A stretch of DNA of 64,000 nucleotides from NCBI GenBank assembly GCA_949592205.1, contig CATIUR010000004.1, positions 97,796,337 to 97,860,336 of the forward strand, written 5' to 3'. The stretch is from Helichrysum umbraculigerum (lineage: Eukaryota; Streptophyta; Magnoliopsida; Asterales; Asteraceae). Position numbers and translations under genes: made by a program. The notes under the pieces are model-generated. The model was given only the letters and a program-made list of their open reading frames with translations, was not told the DNA's origin and ran no database searches. This document shows positions 10,465 through 23,215 of the stretch, in pieces (positions within the stretch are counted from its first letter, which is position 1; each line of letters begins with the position of its first letter).

Positions 10465-13400
10465 TGTGACACCCAGCACTTTAGGTTAACCGTTAAAACC
10501 TAACCGAAACCCTAATTATGTGTATTTAGACATAATTTAGGCTAAATACTTGTAATTACTTGTAACTATTTGTATATTATTGTGAATATACACCTACGTA
10601 TTTGTTTTATAGTACGCTTATGTAATTAGCTGTAATTACGCGAAACAACCGGACGGAGTCCGACAAACTATACGACGTTGGTGAAAACATTTCTATAAAT
10701 AACTTTAATCTATTTTTAGAAGTTATTTATCATATATTATTATTTTGAAATAATAATACACGAAAAACCTAGACGTTTCGCTCAAAACGTCTCAAACGCA
10801 ACGAAAATGCATGAATCGCATTCGGCAACGAAACAAAACTCGATAGATATTTCGGTAATACAAAATAAAGTATTTTAATAATACTTGAATGAAAAATCAT
10901 CCAAATTATATCGTTAATAAAAACGACAAAAGAAAACGTTACGCGATTTAACGTTTTAGCGAAAATAATGGGTAAATGAACACAATACATAACCTAAACT
11001 TAAAAGACAAAAATGATACTGATTTTTGACCCCTTGTGGGCCCATTGGTTGGCCTCCCATGCCCCCATGTGCACCACCCCCTTCCTCCAATCACTTTCCA
11101 TGCATTTTACTTTTTCTTTGCAACCATACACCTCACATGCACACTTCTCTTTCCCATACACTTTCTCATTCCTCTCAATACTCTCTAATCACTCTCTTTC
11201 TCTCTCTAAACATCTGGAGACCAGCCTCCCAACACCACCCTCAACCACCTCTTGACCACCAAGAACCACCCTTTGACCACCATAATCCACCATACAACCA
11301 CCACTACAAAAACGACATTTTTAGCAAAGAATTAAGCTCAAGATCATTATCTCCTTCTCCTCATCTAAATCCTTTGTAAGGAATCATATTCTTACTCTTA
11401 TTTCATATAAATTTATTTGTTATTAAAGTTCACTCAAGTATTACGACCATAAACAAACTTAAAAACCAACTTTTCTTAACTCAAAGTTTATAAAAATGCA
11501 AGAAATATTTCTGGACAGAAAGTTTTATCAACTTCCAAGATTTTTATAAAAATCATTTGTTCATTAAAATGGACGTTTTTATAGTCAAAAATTAATTTCA
11601 GGAAGTAATCTTTCCAACCCCGTAAGCCTCATATTTTTCCGAGTTGGTTTAGTATTTTTAATAATTTGTATAAAAACACATAGACAATCTGTTCTATAAA
11701 GTCAGAAAGTTCCATCTCAGTAATTTGACCATAACTTGAGCTACACACCTCCAAATGACTTGAAACCACCGCCCAAATTTCATAAATTTCATTGGTTACA
11801 ACGTTTATGAAGACCACTTTTATTGATTTCTTGTGTATCTTGCTCAGTAATTTAATCTTCATGCATGCTTTCAAGTTGGTCAATTTCTGGACCTCAGAGG
11901 AAAACGAAATTTTATAAAATACTTAGACCTTTCTAAATGGCCTAAAAAAATTACTGGAACTTTATAATACCTTTAGGATCTCCTGTGATTTTTTTCATAT
12001 TCTATTTCGGAATATAGGATTTTATAAAAATCCGACAAGTGGATGTAAAATCTGGAAAATAGCAAAAGTGGACTGTTTAGGATGTAACATAAAAACCGAC
12101 ACTTGTTGACCTACTAAAAGTGAAAGGGCTGAGTTTTTATGACATTTGAACATATTTAAGGGTTTGGTAAAAGTTTCGGGTCAAACCGAGTAGGTTTGAC
12201 CAATTCAACAAAAACGGAGCTCGATTTCTAAAAACCGACAAACTTACTATTTTTGGAAAGTGGTAACAAAAATGGGTTTGGGTGAATTAATTAATAACTT
12301 TGACCAGTTGACCAACTTTGACCAGGTTTGACCAACATTGACCAACGAGTTGACCAACTTTGACCTACGGTTTAAGGTTTTTACGAACTAATTAATCTAT
12401 TTGCAACATACGATATGTACTAATAACTAATATACAACAAAACAAACTTAATAACAATATCTTTTAGAATTATTATTACAAACTTACACCAACGGGTCGT
12501 ACCTACTTTTGATAAAACAAACTTATTTGGACATATTAGTTGAGTGAACAACTATCATAAGTGGACATTAACCCTCCACTTACATAAATGATCTTTCAAG
12601 ACATCTACTTACCCAACCTTATACGTTTAGGACGTTAGAAGGTTGCATATTGGATCACACTTTGCTTGCTATTTGATATTGCTTGCTTACTATTTGCTAG
12701 AACTCAGGTGAGTTTCATAGCCCCTTTTTACTCGTTTTAAATTGTTTTGGGGGAGAATACATACTACAACTGCTTTTACAGACTTGCTACCTTACAGACT
12801 TACAGACTATTAATGTACAGAATACATACACACATGATTTATACAACTGCTTTTACTTGAACACATGTACAGACTTGCTATTTTACAGACTTACAAACTA
12901 TTGATATACTGATTTGCATGAGTTACGATTAATCCAATGAAGGCCTCTGAATCATAGTTGTTAATTATCGAATTAAGCACGAGTTTTAGTAAATGGATCC
13001 ATTTGGGACTGACCATCCCCGCCCGGGGTAACACGCACTACCACGAACCGTACTGTATAAACGGGCGTTTCTTACTCGTTTCACATGAGTGTTGTTGGAT
13101 TAGCACTCACGGGGGAAAATTTCGAGTACTTGATTGTACTTTACAGACGTGTTAAGCTTCGACTATGATGCTCATGACAATTGTATATTCACTACATTGC
13201 ACTCGTGCAATATTTTAACTTGATTGTGTTCACAATTGTTTATTTACTGCAAACCTATGAACTCACCAACTTTATGTTGACCCTTTTCGTATGTATTCTC
13301 AGGTTTACAGACGTAGTAGGACTACCCACAGGAAACAAGACAGTAGGATGCTTTCGGAAAGCATAGCTCGAGTCGCATATTTTCAAACAAGAGATTTAAT

Positions 13401-13634
13401 TGTATTACGATATTTTGTATCAACAACTATGTATTAGAAATCTCTAGACTATTTTTGCGAACTCCAATGTTTTTGGGTAACAGTTGTAAACATTTGATTA
13501 TGGCAATGTAACCATTTTTCAAACGTCTCATGTAGAGGTCGTTTGTTGTAATCTTTGTGTGATGATATTTAATTTTGTCGGCGCCCCCGTGACACCTCAT
13601 CCTTCCGCTGCCATGTGTGTTTGGGGGTGCGACA
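10465..13634 (+). mobile_element. Solo LTR (3170 bp) inserted in copia gag
   Basis: Starts TGTGACACCC and ends GGGTGCGACA, flanked by the perfect 5-bp duplication AAACT (10460-10464 and 13635-13639). No primer site, purine tract or coding domain is inside, which fits a solo LTR left by LTR-LTR recombination. Plus orientation is inferred from a TATAAATA at about 10694 near the left end and from leader-like CT- and ATC-rich sequence at 11080-11380. The short ORFs in it show no known domain. Confidence 0.9.
12297..12367 (+). promoter_or_regulatory. Cluster of seven TTGACC W-box motifs in solo LTR
   Basis: Seven TTGACC cores lie in about 70 bp. TTGAC[C/T] is the W-box core bound by WRKY factors, which act in plant defence and stress. 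More single copies lie at about 12100-12210. Stress-responsive LTRs with such boxes are known in plants. Activity here is inference, and the cluster lies about 1.8 kb inside the LTR, not clearly upstream of a TATA box. Confidence 0.45.
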
Positions 13635-13639
13635 AAACT

Positions 13640-14164
13640 GGATAGAGTTATGGCTATGGAAAACTCTGTGTCAAATACCATGTTCAATGATTCCAACCTA
13701 TCAAAGTACCCTTTCATCTCTAAGACGAAAGCACAGATAGAAACTCCAGGTTTGGGTTTGCAAGCCATGAGGGATTTCACCACATCAAGGCGTTCTTTGC
13801 TTGCCTTTGCCTGAAATATTTCTTTCAGCTGTTGGTTCATTTCATAAGCCTAAGTGTTTTCAAAAGTCTTTTGCAGTTCAAGGCTCATGGAAGATGCCAT
13901 GATACAAGACACTTTATTCGCATCATCATAATGTTTCCGGTGTGCCTCAATCTCCTCTTGGGTTGATTCTTCATCAATTATGGGCATCTGCTCATCGAGA
14001 ACATACTCTTTGTTCTCGTACCTCAAGGTAAACCTTAGGTTACGCATCCAGTCCATATAATTTGGACCGGTTAGTCTTTCCCTCCCAAGAACTGAGAGTA
14101 ATGAGAAGTTTGAGTTATTTGCGGTATTGGGGACGGGAGGATTTGCACCATTTAAATTAGCCAT
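13640..14164 (-). pseudogene. copia gag N-terminal half with in-frame stop
   Basis: Begins with ATG at 14164. Residues 1-104 match the N-terminal domain of copia gag (motif LTGPNYMDWMRNLR). A TAG follows about 12 bases before 13840, then the same frame continues with the UBN2-type gag region (AYEMNQQLKEIFQAKASKER) to the solo LTR insertion at 13639. Gag packages the element's RNA. This copy is dead through the stop, two insertions and a later frameshift. Confidence 0.88.
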
Positions 14165-16308
14165 CTATGAGATAAAACAGTTTTAGTTAGTTTGAATATT
14201 CCTTAATTAATTACCAAATTTTCTAAATTAAGGCTAGGATCTGTATTTTCAGTTTTATGAAAAGGGTCGCCGTAATCATATAACTAAAATACTTTTGTCT
14301 ATTTCATATTTTATAAAACTCCTAGATCTTTGAGATTCATTGATTCCTATCAATGGCATGTTAATCTCGGTTATGCTCATCTACTATTCATGACTGGTAT
14401 GCCGAGGATCATGAACGAGATGTTGAATTAACCATGCAAACCCCGCGTGATCCCCGGCTCGAGTACGCTCGAGAATCGCGAGTCTCAATCACCTCTCATT
14501 ATGTCCTCATATTAATGTGTCGGTAAACCACACACGCTCCATTAACAGTTCATATGAAAGATGTGCGAATTTCATGGGTTAGCATACTATGCATCATTTC
14601 CTATAGCTAAAACGGGATTTTGTTTTACTATTTTAAGTCTACTTTTAATCTTGACATCATCCTATCAAAAGTCCTCAGTAGCTCCATCGAACACACAAAG
14701 AAGCGGTGAAGCAGGTCAGCGCGAAGCCTATTAAAAACCTGACTTCTTTAGGGAAGCAAAGCGACCCGCCTTATACCTCTCTTATAGTTTGTCCACTATA
14801 GGTGAGCCGATTTATCAATTGACTGACGACGTAATTAGACTTTAGTTATACATATATATAAATCATAGTATACATAAAATATCTCTTGAAGTTTACGGTT
14901 CTATTTTAACTTTTAAAATTGAGTGGTCTATTTTGAACAATTCAAAATTATCAGTATCTAAATTGTAAATGCATATTACCTATTTAGATAACTAGTAGAC
15001 TACCCGCGCGATGCGGCGGTAGTGAAATTAGAAATCCAGACAAATTTGTGACGGGGATATTGTCATGTTGGTAGCAAACATGTCTAACCTAGAAGGCATA
15101 TATAGAAATCAAGACAAACTTAGAAGCCAACATGTCCTACTGGCATGTTAAACGCTGCAGCACCCAACGAAGTGGTTGCGAGTGCAATATGACCACGTGA
15201 ACATACCGTTGCTAATTCATGAAAAACGGTTTTTCTTTGTTTTGAATTAAATTGCCGATGGAAAAGGGAAAAGAAAAAGAAAAATTGAAGGACAAGGGAG
15301 AAAAAAAAGGCATCTGGGCTGTAGGCCCATAATCAGTCTCGTTTGTTCCCATCATTCCCTTGTTCCTTGCACTTAATTATGTCAGATATTTTTGATTGAA
15401 TATGTACTCCATTAACCGCCAGCCATTTAGCCAGAGTGGTATCTAAGCGCGCACCCCGGAAAAGCACTTTGACTTGGTCAATGGGGACCTCTAAGAAATG
15501 CTCCCAGGATCGAATCCGTACGTTTCCCAAACCGTTGTTCCATCACCTGGGGCTGGTAGAGGCGCAATGCCAATTGTTACCTAAAGGGTACAAGGGGACA
15601 TGGTTTCCCCGTCAATCTAAACCTTTGAGAACATGTACTCCCGCATTTCTCCTATGAATTTTTTTACTTTCAAAATTTTAAATCTTAGGTGTCATATTGA
15701 AAAAGAAGATTAATGCGGTGGAGTATTTGGTTCCGGCACCCAGTTTTGAAAAGCAAACGTGCACACCAAATAAATAAATAAAGTACTGGTGTTCAACTTC
15801 ATTTTTTACATCTCCTTATTTTTTCCTTTTCTTTGTGATGAGGTTCACATGTTTTAGTGTTGTGCATAAATCATTCTTTACCTTTCTAAATATGCATTTT
15901 GTTTTAAAAAAAACAGTTGCAGATTCTAAAAATAAAGAAAATCTCATTACTTTTTCATCGCTTTTTACCATTGGATACCATTTGTTGGGTTTTTTTTTCT
16001 TTCGATCGGTTACTTTTTTTTGTTTGGTTCAAAAACACCTCTTATTTGAGAAGGTGATTAATGATGACTTCAAAAACTCGTAGCAGTGAAAATTGTAACA
16101 CTTCTAAATCCTCTCTGCGGTGAACTACATAAACTACATAATTCATAATTCCTCACAAAAAATACTTGTTGATATGTTGAAGAGGTGATACATCTATATG
16201 TAAAGAATTAGATTTGAAGCTCTAAGAAAATTGTAAAGTGGTAGGAGGTTTTGATGTCTAAAGTCATATTTTAAAATGATTTAGGCAATGCTGGGACAAA
16301 AGCTTATA

Positions 16309-16561
16309 CTCCCTCCGTCCCAATTTTATTGTCACCAGACAAAAAGACACGCAGTTTAAGAAAATATAACTATCTCTCTCTTACTTTTTGATAAAATGAC
16401 AGTTTTACCCTCTACTTTTTACCTATTTTTTTGTCTTATATATATACACTAGGGGTAAAAAAGAACTTTATTTCCTTAAACTTTCTATTTATGGAAGTGG
16501 ACAATTAATTTGGTACACCCCAAAATGGAAATAATGGACAATAGAAATGGGACGGAGGGAG
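16309..16561. mobile_element. Stowaway MITE (253 bp) inside Helitron
   Basis: Terminal inverted repeats CTCCCTCCGTCCCA and TGGGACGGAGGGAG, flanked by TA at 16307-16308 and 16562-16563. These are the plant Stowaway (Tc1/mariner-derived) termini and target duplication. Confidence 0.95.
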
Positions 16562-17637
16562 TATTTTTTTCAGTTTGTCGGCCCTCTTTTAACTTTGAAG
16601 ATAGGTGTACTTTTTTTTCGAGAATTCAAAATTCAAAAGTTTCATCTATCAAGAAAAAAGAGGTAATCAAGTCAAAAGTGTATATTCATGAAATAAGCCG
16701 ATTATCTATGACTTTAGACATCAAAAATTGTACACATGCTTTTTTTTCTATTCTTTTGCTTTTTGTTCCACTTTAACGGCTTTACAAAAAGTTATAAATT
16801 TGCATTAAAAATTGTACATTTACATTAAAAGTTGTACATTCTTATCAAAATTTTACAAATTATAACAATTCAAAACTTCAAACTTTCCAAACTTCCAAAC
16901 CCCTATATAATATTTTAAGTTATGAAATATTCTATATATCGATGCATACGATAATATTTCAAAATGAATTTCAAATTTTAGTAACGTTTACATAATTTTT
17001 ACCAAATTACTAATCGCAATAGTAACATTTACTCTGATTACAATTCACAAAATCATAAAAACTTTAAAATAGCACCAATATATACTACATGGGTGCAAGA
17101 TATATAGCAAAACAACAATATAAAGCACATAAACAATTAATAAACCATAGTACATCATTTTTATTCCAAACTCTACCAAGAAACAATTAATAAGACCGTA
17201 ATTGTAACATTTAACTAAACATTACAAACAAAAACCACTTTATCGAGCGACTCTAATCACCTCCACACTTTCGTGAATTTAGAATTTTCAAAAAGATACT
17301 CCGTAACATACCTATTTTTTGTTTATTTTTAAGTTAAAAATAAAAAAGTCAAATAACACCCCATTCTCTATCATCAATATTGAAACCATTAGCAACCATC
17401 TTCAATTCCAGTAGCAACCATTCTCTATCATCAATGAAACCATTATCATCTCTGACCACCTTGAAAAACCACGGGCAATCACACCTTTATTTTTCGCTTC
17501 CTCATCTCACCTCAACCCACCGGAACCTGCAACTCTCTCATTCCAACCCTTCGGAAACTTTACAAAATTGAAAAGATCTGATACTGAATATGAAAAATAA
17601 ATATCTGAAACAGATCTTTATTTTTCGCCGGAGTTGC

Positions 17638-17665
17638 AGAGAGAGAGAGAGAGAGAGAGAGAGGA
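17638..17665. repeat. (GA)n microsatellite
   Basis: About 13 GA units in the Helitron, next to an exon-like but unrecognised stretch (17340-17640). Confidence 0.85.
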
Positions 17666-18525
17666 ATGTTCAAGGTCTTTGTTTGAAAATCTAGTCACCT
17701 TCGTTGCCGAATATGGTATTTTACACATGAGTGTTATGGAGTTTGAAAAAGAAAACAAGATCTGGGTTTTGTTGGTTTTTATTGGGTTCTTGGATTAACA
17801 GAAAAGATTGGTGTAGAAAGAGATAAAATGGAGTCATTTATATAGATCTGACTGGTGATGTGGCGCCTTGTGCCAGTGCGGTTGTTGTCGTATCTAATGT
17901 TGCTCAGATCTGCATAGAAGAAAAATGTTCAGAACTGAAAAAAAGAAAAGCAAATACAAACTTTAATTCGAAGAAATAATAAACACAAACCACACAAAGT
18001 TTGATCCATTGAGGATTGCTAGATTAAGAATCGATCCTACGGTGGTTCGTTTCATAAGCGCCGGCCATCCGTAGTGTTAGTGGTTGGCAACAATTCAATC
18101 TAAATCAAAAACACCAAAAAGATGAGAGATTTAACAATGAAGATATATCATAAAGTTGAAGGATTTAACAAAAACGGAAACGACTTTTAAGTGATGGCAG
18201 AAGATGGTGGTGTGCCTGGTTTTGTGATTTTGATGGGTTTGGAAGAGAGGAGAAAATGAAACCAGGAGAGAGAAATTTTGTGGGTTTATGTGTTTGAAAT
18301 TTGAATGTTGGATAATGGATACCATATATGAAAGAGGTGGGGAAAAAATTACCGTCAGTCATGTGTGGAGATGAAACGGACGGTCACGATTAAATTTACT
18401 TAGTCTTAAAGTATTGGGAAATGAGAAGATGTAAATGTTTTATAAGGTAGTATAGATTCTCTTTCCAATTTGTCTTTACCTACATACTATTGCAGATAAT
18501 TAAATGCAACTATTAGTTAAGCTAT

Positions 18526-18538
18526 GGCTCTGATACCA
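18526..18538 (-). other. Primer binding site of copia element
   Basis: The minus strand reads TGGTATCAGAGCC one base after the LTR end CA at 18540, complementary to initiator tRNA-Met. Confidence 0.92.
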
Positions 18539-18874
18539 CTGTTGGGTTTTCTATTCCCTAACTAGATTATCATACACACAACGGAATAACAAAACTTTAA
18601 ATAATCTAAGACAATTAGGAAACTAAACCCTAAGGATCTTAACTTGAATAAATAGTACAATAAACATATTGGATAAATAAGGAAAAACACTAACCTTGGA
18701 GAAAACCTATTTCTCACGCGCAGTCCAACCAGCAGAGCTTCGTTACTTGGAGGCAAGTACCCAAAGTAGAATACCTCTAATGCTTCACACCCAAAAACCC
18801 AAGAGAATGTCGAATTTTCAGAATCCTTGAAAATTTGCACTTGAAAACGTATGTTATGAAGGTATAGGATGCCT

Positions 18875-18884
18875 CTATTTATAG
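18875..18884 (-). promoter_or_regulatory. TATA box of copia LTR
   Basis: CTATAAATAG on the minus strand, followed by GAGGCATCC, in the expected part of the LTR. The palindrome array begins 28 bp upstream. Confidence 0.75.
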
Positions 18885-18911
18885 TTGTGGAAGAAACCCC
18901 AGATTCGACTC

Positions 18912-19038
18912 CCAACCGGTGGTTGGACCTTCCAACCGGTGGTTGGACCTTCCAACCGGCGGTTGAAGCTGTCAGACTTGTACTCCAAGTCTATGACTTA
19001 CACCGCCTTAGAAACCCTAATCTCCAACCGGCGGTTGG
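18912..19038. repeat. CCAACCGGNGGTTGG near-palindrome array
   Basis: Copies start at 18912, 18932, 18952 (20-bp period) and 19024, with a fifth at 20944 displaced by the solo LTR. Arms CCAACC/GGTTGG surround a central GGN. The array lies directly upstream of the LTR TATA box, where enhancers act. Confidence 0.85.
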
Positions 19039-19046
19039 ACCTTCCA

Positions 19047-20941
19047 TGTAACGTCCTATTTTCGTAAGTACTAAAACTATATTATATGAAAATATATAAT
19101 TGTTCTATTAATTGAATATGTATAATTATATGTATATCTGTTATATTACTTGGTTTATATATATTTAAGAATACATATATATTATACATAGTATATGTGT
19201 ATTAGTAATAATACAAAATTTGGGCTACAAGTGTAATAAAAGAAAAACATTGGGCCTGTTTAGATAGAGATCGCGGAGCGATCTCTGGATGGTCACGGCG
19301 CGATTAAGGCAAATACAGAAACAGGTTATAAGCTCCAGTAGCTTCCAACCCCGATTTTAACACAAAAAAATTACAAATATTCAATCAGAGCTCTTATGAT
19401 GGCGAAATTTTGAAGCTAAGGGTTGTAATCTTCATTCATAAGCTTAAAGGCATTATATTCAACTCCTAATCACCTCCATAGTTAATTGTAAGGTATAATC
19501 ACCATCTCTTTTTGTGTAATTCTTTAATTAGGGCTTTAATTATAAACCCTAAATTATGTTAGTTGATAAGTGTTTAATTAGTAATATATAGATGATGTAT
19601 ACATGCTAGTGAATCATATTATAAGATTTGTATATGAAATTGAGTTAGAGTTTTAGAATTTGTTCAAACCCTAAGTTAGTAAAAGTGATTAAGCTATGTA
19701 TAAATGATGAATTAGTAAACTAAAGATGTTAATAATCATATTATGATTATGAATTAAGTGATGAAAGAAAGAAATTGAGTATGATGTCAAATTATATATA
19801 TATACACTTTTGAAAATGGTTCTAAAAATGATGTATGATAATGTTGAGAAAGAATTGTTGTGGTTTGGTTAAAAGAACCATTATTCAAGTGTATATAGAA
19901 ATTGATATGGATAAATATGTACAAATAAGGTTGAGATTAAAGTAAAGATCATGAATAAATTTGATAAGTGTATTATTAAATGCAAAGTGTAATTATATGT
20001 TATGTGTTTAATTGATTAGGTAATAAAGAAGTCGGAAGTGTTGCTAGTGATTATATTGTGCATTCGCAAGGTAAGTTTTGAATTACATGATCATGGGTTA
20101 GGAATGGTTTCGGCCATTTGCTAACGGTTTGGTGCGAGTAATGGTTGCGGCCATAGGCTCCTGTGATTGCTAGTAGTATACGACTAGCATGGGTGGTTAA
20201 GGATCCTTAGCTAAATGTATTGATAATGACATGTGATTGTATTTCATTACTTACTAAGCATTTTGCTTACCGTTGAATAATTCAAATGTTTTAGGTGATG
20301 CTAGCGGTTCAAGAGGGGAATTGGGCAAGAAACCGGTTGGAAGCTAGAGGTGGATATCTTGCTTTTGGGTAATTGGCTCGTTTTCCATTAAATCATGTTC
20401 TTGATGTTTATTACCCCATCTTTTGTAAAACCATGATACAAGTCGTTTTGGCACTTAAAGTTTGTTGCTTAAAGTTATTGTAATGGTATGTAAATGTTAA
20501 CACCATGTCAATACTTTTGGTTTCAATATTGATATGGTAAGAATGATTTATGTTGTTTTGATCCAATTTATTAAATGGTTCAAGTGAGTATATAAGAGAA
20601 TTTGATTAGATTCTCTTGGAAAATGATGTATTTGGATTGCGGAAATTGTATTGTGTACAGGTTATGGTTCAAAAATGTTGCGGAAATTTGAATTGTGGAT
20701 GTTTTGGTCAGGCTGTGCAAACAGTCTGCACAGGGTCTGTTTAGACAATGGTCGCGGCGCGATCTTCATAGATTGCGACGCGATCTTGATTAAATTGTGA
20801 CGCGATGAAGAGTGATTGCGACGCGATTATGATCTTTAATTGCGACGCGATTGTTTGACATTGCGGCGCGATCCTGTCACAGTTTACACCAATTTACTTT
20901 AAAACTTAAAATAAATACACGAAAAATATTGGGGTGTTTCA
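19047..20941 (+). mobile_element. Solo LTR (1895 bp) inside copia 5' LTR
   Basis: TGTAACG ... GTGTTTCA flanked by the 5-bp duplication TTCCA (19042-19046 and 20942-20946). No coding domain, primer site or purine tract, so a solo LTR, probably of a gypsy family. It landed in the left arm of a CCAACCGG palindrome. Its own array of GATTGCGACGCGATC-like repeats is at 20750-20872. Confidence 0.9.
20750..20872. repeat. Array of GCGNCGC-centred near-palindromes
   Basis: Six copies of a 13-15 bp motif of the form GATTGCGACGCGATC or GGTCGCGGCGCGATC, about 18-27 bp apart. Two more copies lie at 19269-19283 and about 19291-19305. Arms GAT(C/T)GC and GCGATC pair around one to three central bases. Confidence 0.8.
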
Positions 20942-21169
20942 TTCCAACCGGCGGTTGAGTCAGTTTCTGGAATCTTCCGCCAAATTTAATTACTTTTGAT
21001 ATTCTAATTAATAAACTATTATTAATTAACCAAACAATTATAATATTAATACAATTAATATTATCCTTCATCTTTCTCTTGACTGTTCATTGAGGGCAAC
21101 CCAAAAAAGGACTTTACCGTTAATGATAGTCTCACCAATTAGTTATGATATTGGACACTTTTCCAACAT

Positions 21170-23213
21170 TTCTACCATACATATGACACTTAAGCCATTA
21201 GCAACAAGTGACTTACTTATACCATGGCTCGTTTTGACACTTTAACCCAATTAATGACCATTTGAGCACTTTTGACCCGTTTTCCACATTAATCACACTT
21301 TGACTTATTTACTTAAATGTTTCATACATACTTGACTATTCCAACATAGTTGACTATATGTCAACATCCAAATCAACCATAACCTTAACTTCACACTTAG
21401 CCCCATTTCCTTCACTTTAACAAACTTAACATGACATTTCTTCTTTCTACTAACCATTTACTTTCAACATTCAATTTGACTTTACTAAGTCAAAGATATA
21501 CATTTTTACTTACTAACCAATTGACACTTAAACTCTTTACATCTTCAAAACATTTTTGGACGATTTACACAATGGCATTCATAACGACAATTTAAAAGAG
21601 AAGGAGCTTATCTAACCATATAAGCAAGCTCCATTTCCACTCTAACTTCTTGCCACCATAATCTACTTATTTTTGCCAATTGGTTCAATCGAACCAAGCA
21701 CCTACAACATGAAACACATTGAAGGGGTAAGCTTTAAGCTTAGTGAGCATACTAGTAATTAAATGAATAACACTTAAACAATAATACAACAATCACAATT
21801 TTTACCAAGAACACTTAACATATCAATCTTTTCTTTATCAAGCTAATGCACCATATTTCAATGGTACTACTTAGCTAAACACATTACATTAACATTCTTA
21901 CCTTATCAAGTTAGTGTACTTTAACACAATAGACTTACTTGACCAATTTCTTTACATTTTTCACAATGTTAAGGATCCATAACAACTTCCACATATCCAT
22001 CTACTTACAATAGTAAGTAATGGAAATAACTTCCACAATATTAGTATAACTTTCACATATTTCAAGTTCTTCCAACACTTACCACTTAACAAATATTCAT
22101 ATCACATACCTTAGTATCAATATACATAATCAATAATATATGACATAAATAACACTTCCACCGGTTGTATGAACCTCTTGCTCGGAAGCAATCCGGAACA
22201 TACAATCCTTACCCATTTAACCCCCATATTACTCACCTTAGCTTTTTAGGCGATTAAGCGACTTAACACTTGCTTAGAGACTTCACATCTTTCGATCACC
22301 TATCATATAACATATAAATGTAACAATACACTTAGCACCACATGATGATCAAATTCCACTAATCATCATTATTAACACTTTACTTTCATAAGTTGTTCTT
22401 TAAATCAACTAACATAACTTTACATATTCATGATCATCGTTACTTTACACCTTTCATACTTAACTTATTACTTAACTATGATTAATCATCATAATAACTT
22501 TCAACACTTGACAATTAGAGTGAATTAACACTCATCCTTAACCAATTAAACATAACCCACTTTAATCCCCAAAAAAACATAATTCATATCATTAGGTTTT
22601 GGATTGATTTTAACATTACAATCATAAATAGTACTACACTTTTACATCATAATTCAATCACAACCTTTTTTAATTTCATCTTATAACTTCTCATGATCAT
22701 CAAGAACACTTAACCAATTTAGGGTTCTTTACTTCAAATCTTGAAATTAGGTTAGTCATCATCATTAGTGAGCTTAACTAACACCAATTTAACATACACA
22801 AACCCTAAATTCGGATTTGAACTTACTAATAACTTGAAATCCATAAAAACCCATTTCTAGTTAATTTAAATTGAAGAACATGACTTACTTGATGATAAAG
22901 ATGATGATTCTTGCTTGAATTCGATTTACGTAGCTTAAACTTTTGTGTTTTGGAAATGATTTTGTTAATGGTTTCTTGTTCCCGCGTTTTCCTCTTTCTG
23001 TGACTTCTCTAAAACTTTTGAAATGATGGTTAATACATACGTACATAAACCGACCTATAAATGTGTATTATTTCATACTCCGTAATTGACATTGTCTGGA
23101 ACTTAAAAACCGACTTGCAATAATTACTATTTTATTTTACCTAAATAATAATTACTTAAAACAATTACTTTTACCTTTACCACAATAATACTTTTAAAAT
23201 TTGAGGTGTTACA
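21170..23213 (-). mobile_element. Right part of an older gypsy-type LTR, split by the copia element
   Basis: On the minus strand this starts TGTAACACCTC at 23213, a usual gypsy LTR start, and runs without coding domains until the copia LTR at 21169. Minus orientation is inferred from leader-like sequence at 23000-22850 and a U5-like part near 21750. The other end must lie beyond the left window edge, so solo LTR and full element cannot be told apart. Confidence 0.65.
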
Positions 23214-23215
23214 TT

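Larger units (their letters stand above)
14992..18456 (-). mobile_element. Non-autonomous Helitron (3465 bp)
   Basis: On the minus strand it begins TCTATACTACCTTATAAA after a host A (18457) and ends ...GTCTACTAG before a host T (14991): the TC...CTAG termini with insertion between A and T that mark Helitrons. A GC-rich hairpin (15003-15019, CCGC/GCGG arms) lies about eight bases before CTAG, as the family requires. No Rep or helicase sequence is inside, so it needs enzymes from elsewhere. Contents: a Stowaway MITE (16309-16561), a GA microsatellite (17638-17665) and AT-rich filler. I see no convincing captured gene. It sits in the copia leader. Confidence 0.85.
9773..21169 (-). mobile_element. 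Ty1/copia element, 5' half, broken by four later insertions
   Basis: Minus-strand element pieced together from its 5' LTR (18540-19046 plus 20947-21169), primer site 18526-18538, leader (18525-18457, then 14991-14165), gag (14164-13640, then 10459-10171) and the gag/protease part (10171-9773). Intruders are a solo LTR in the 5' LTR, a Helitron in the leader, a solo LTR in gag and the gypsy element at 9773. RT, integrase and the 3' LTR must lie left of the window if they survive. The right flank is 21170. Confidence 0.85.
18540..21169 (-). repeat. copia 5' LTR (about 730 bp), split by a solo LTR
   Basis: On the minus strand it starts TGTTGGAAAAGTGTCC at 21169 and ends AAAACCCAACA at 18540. 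The inner 19047-20941 plus one duplication copy is foreign. The remaining two pieces total about 730 bp. It contains a TATA box (18875-18884) and, just upstream, five copies of a 15-bp near-palindrome. Confidence 0.9.

Noticed and set aside
11013..11379. Overlapping Pro/Ser/His-rich ORFs
   Set aside because: CT- and CCA-rich leader-like part of the solo LTR. Two frames are open at once from base composition.
15428..15520. tRNA-derived SINE with A box (TAGCCAGAGTGG) and B box (GGATCGAATCC)
   Set aside because: The boxes are about 80 bases apart, too far for a normal SINE head, and no poly-A tail or target duplication was found.
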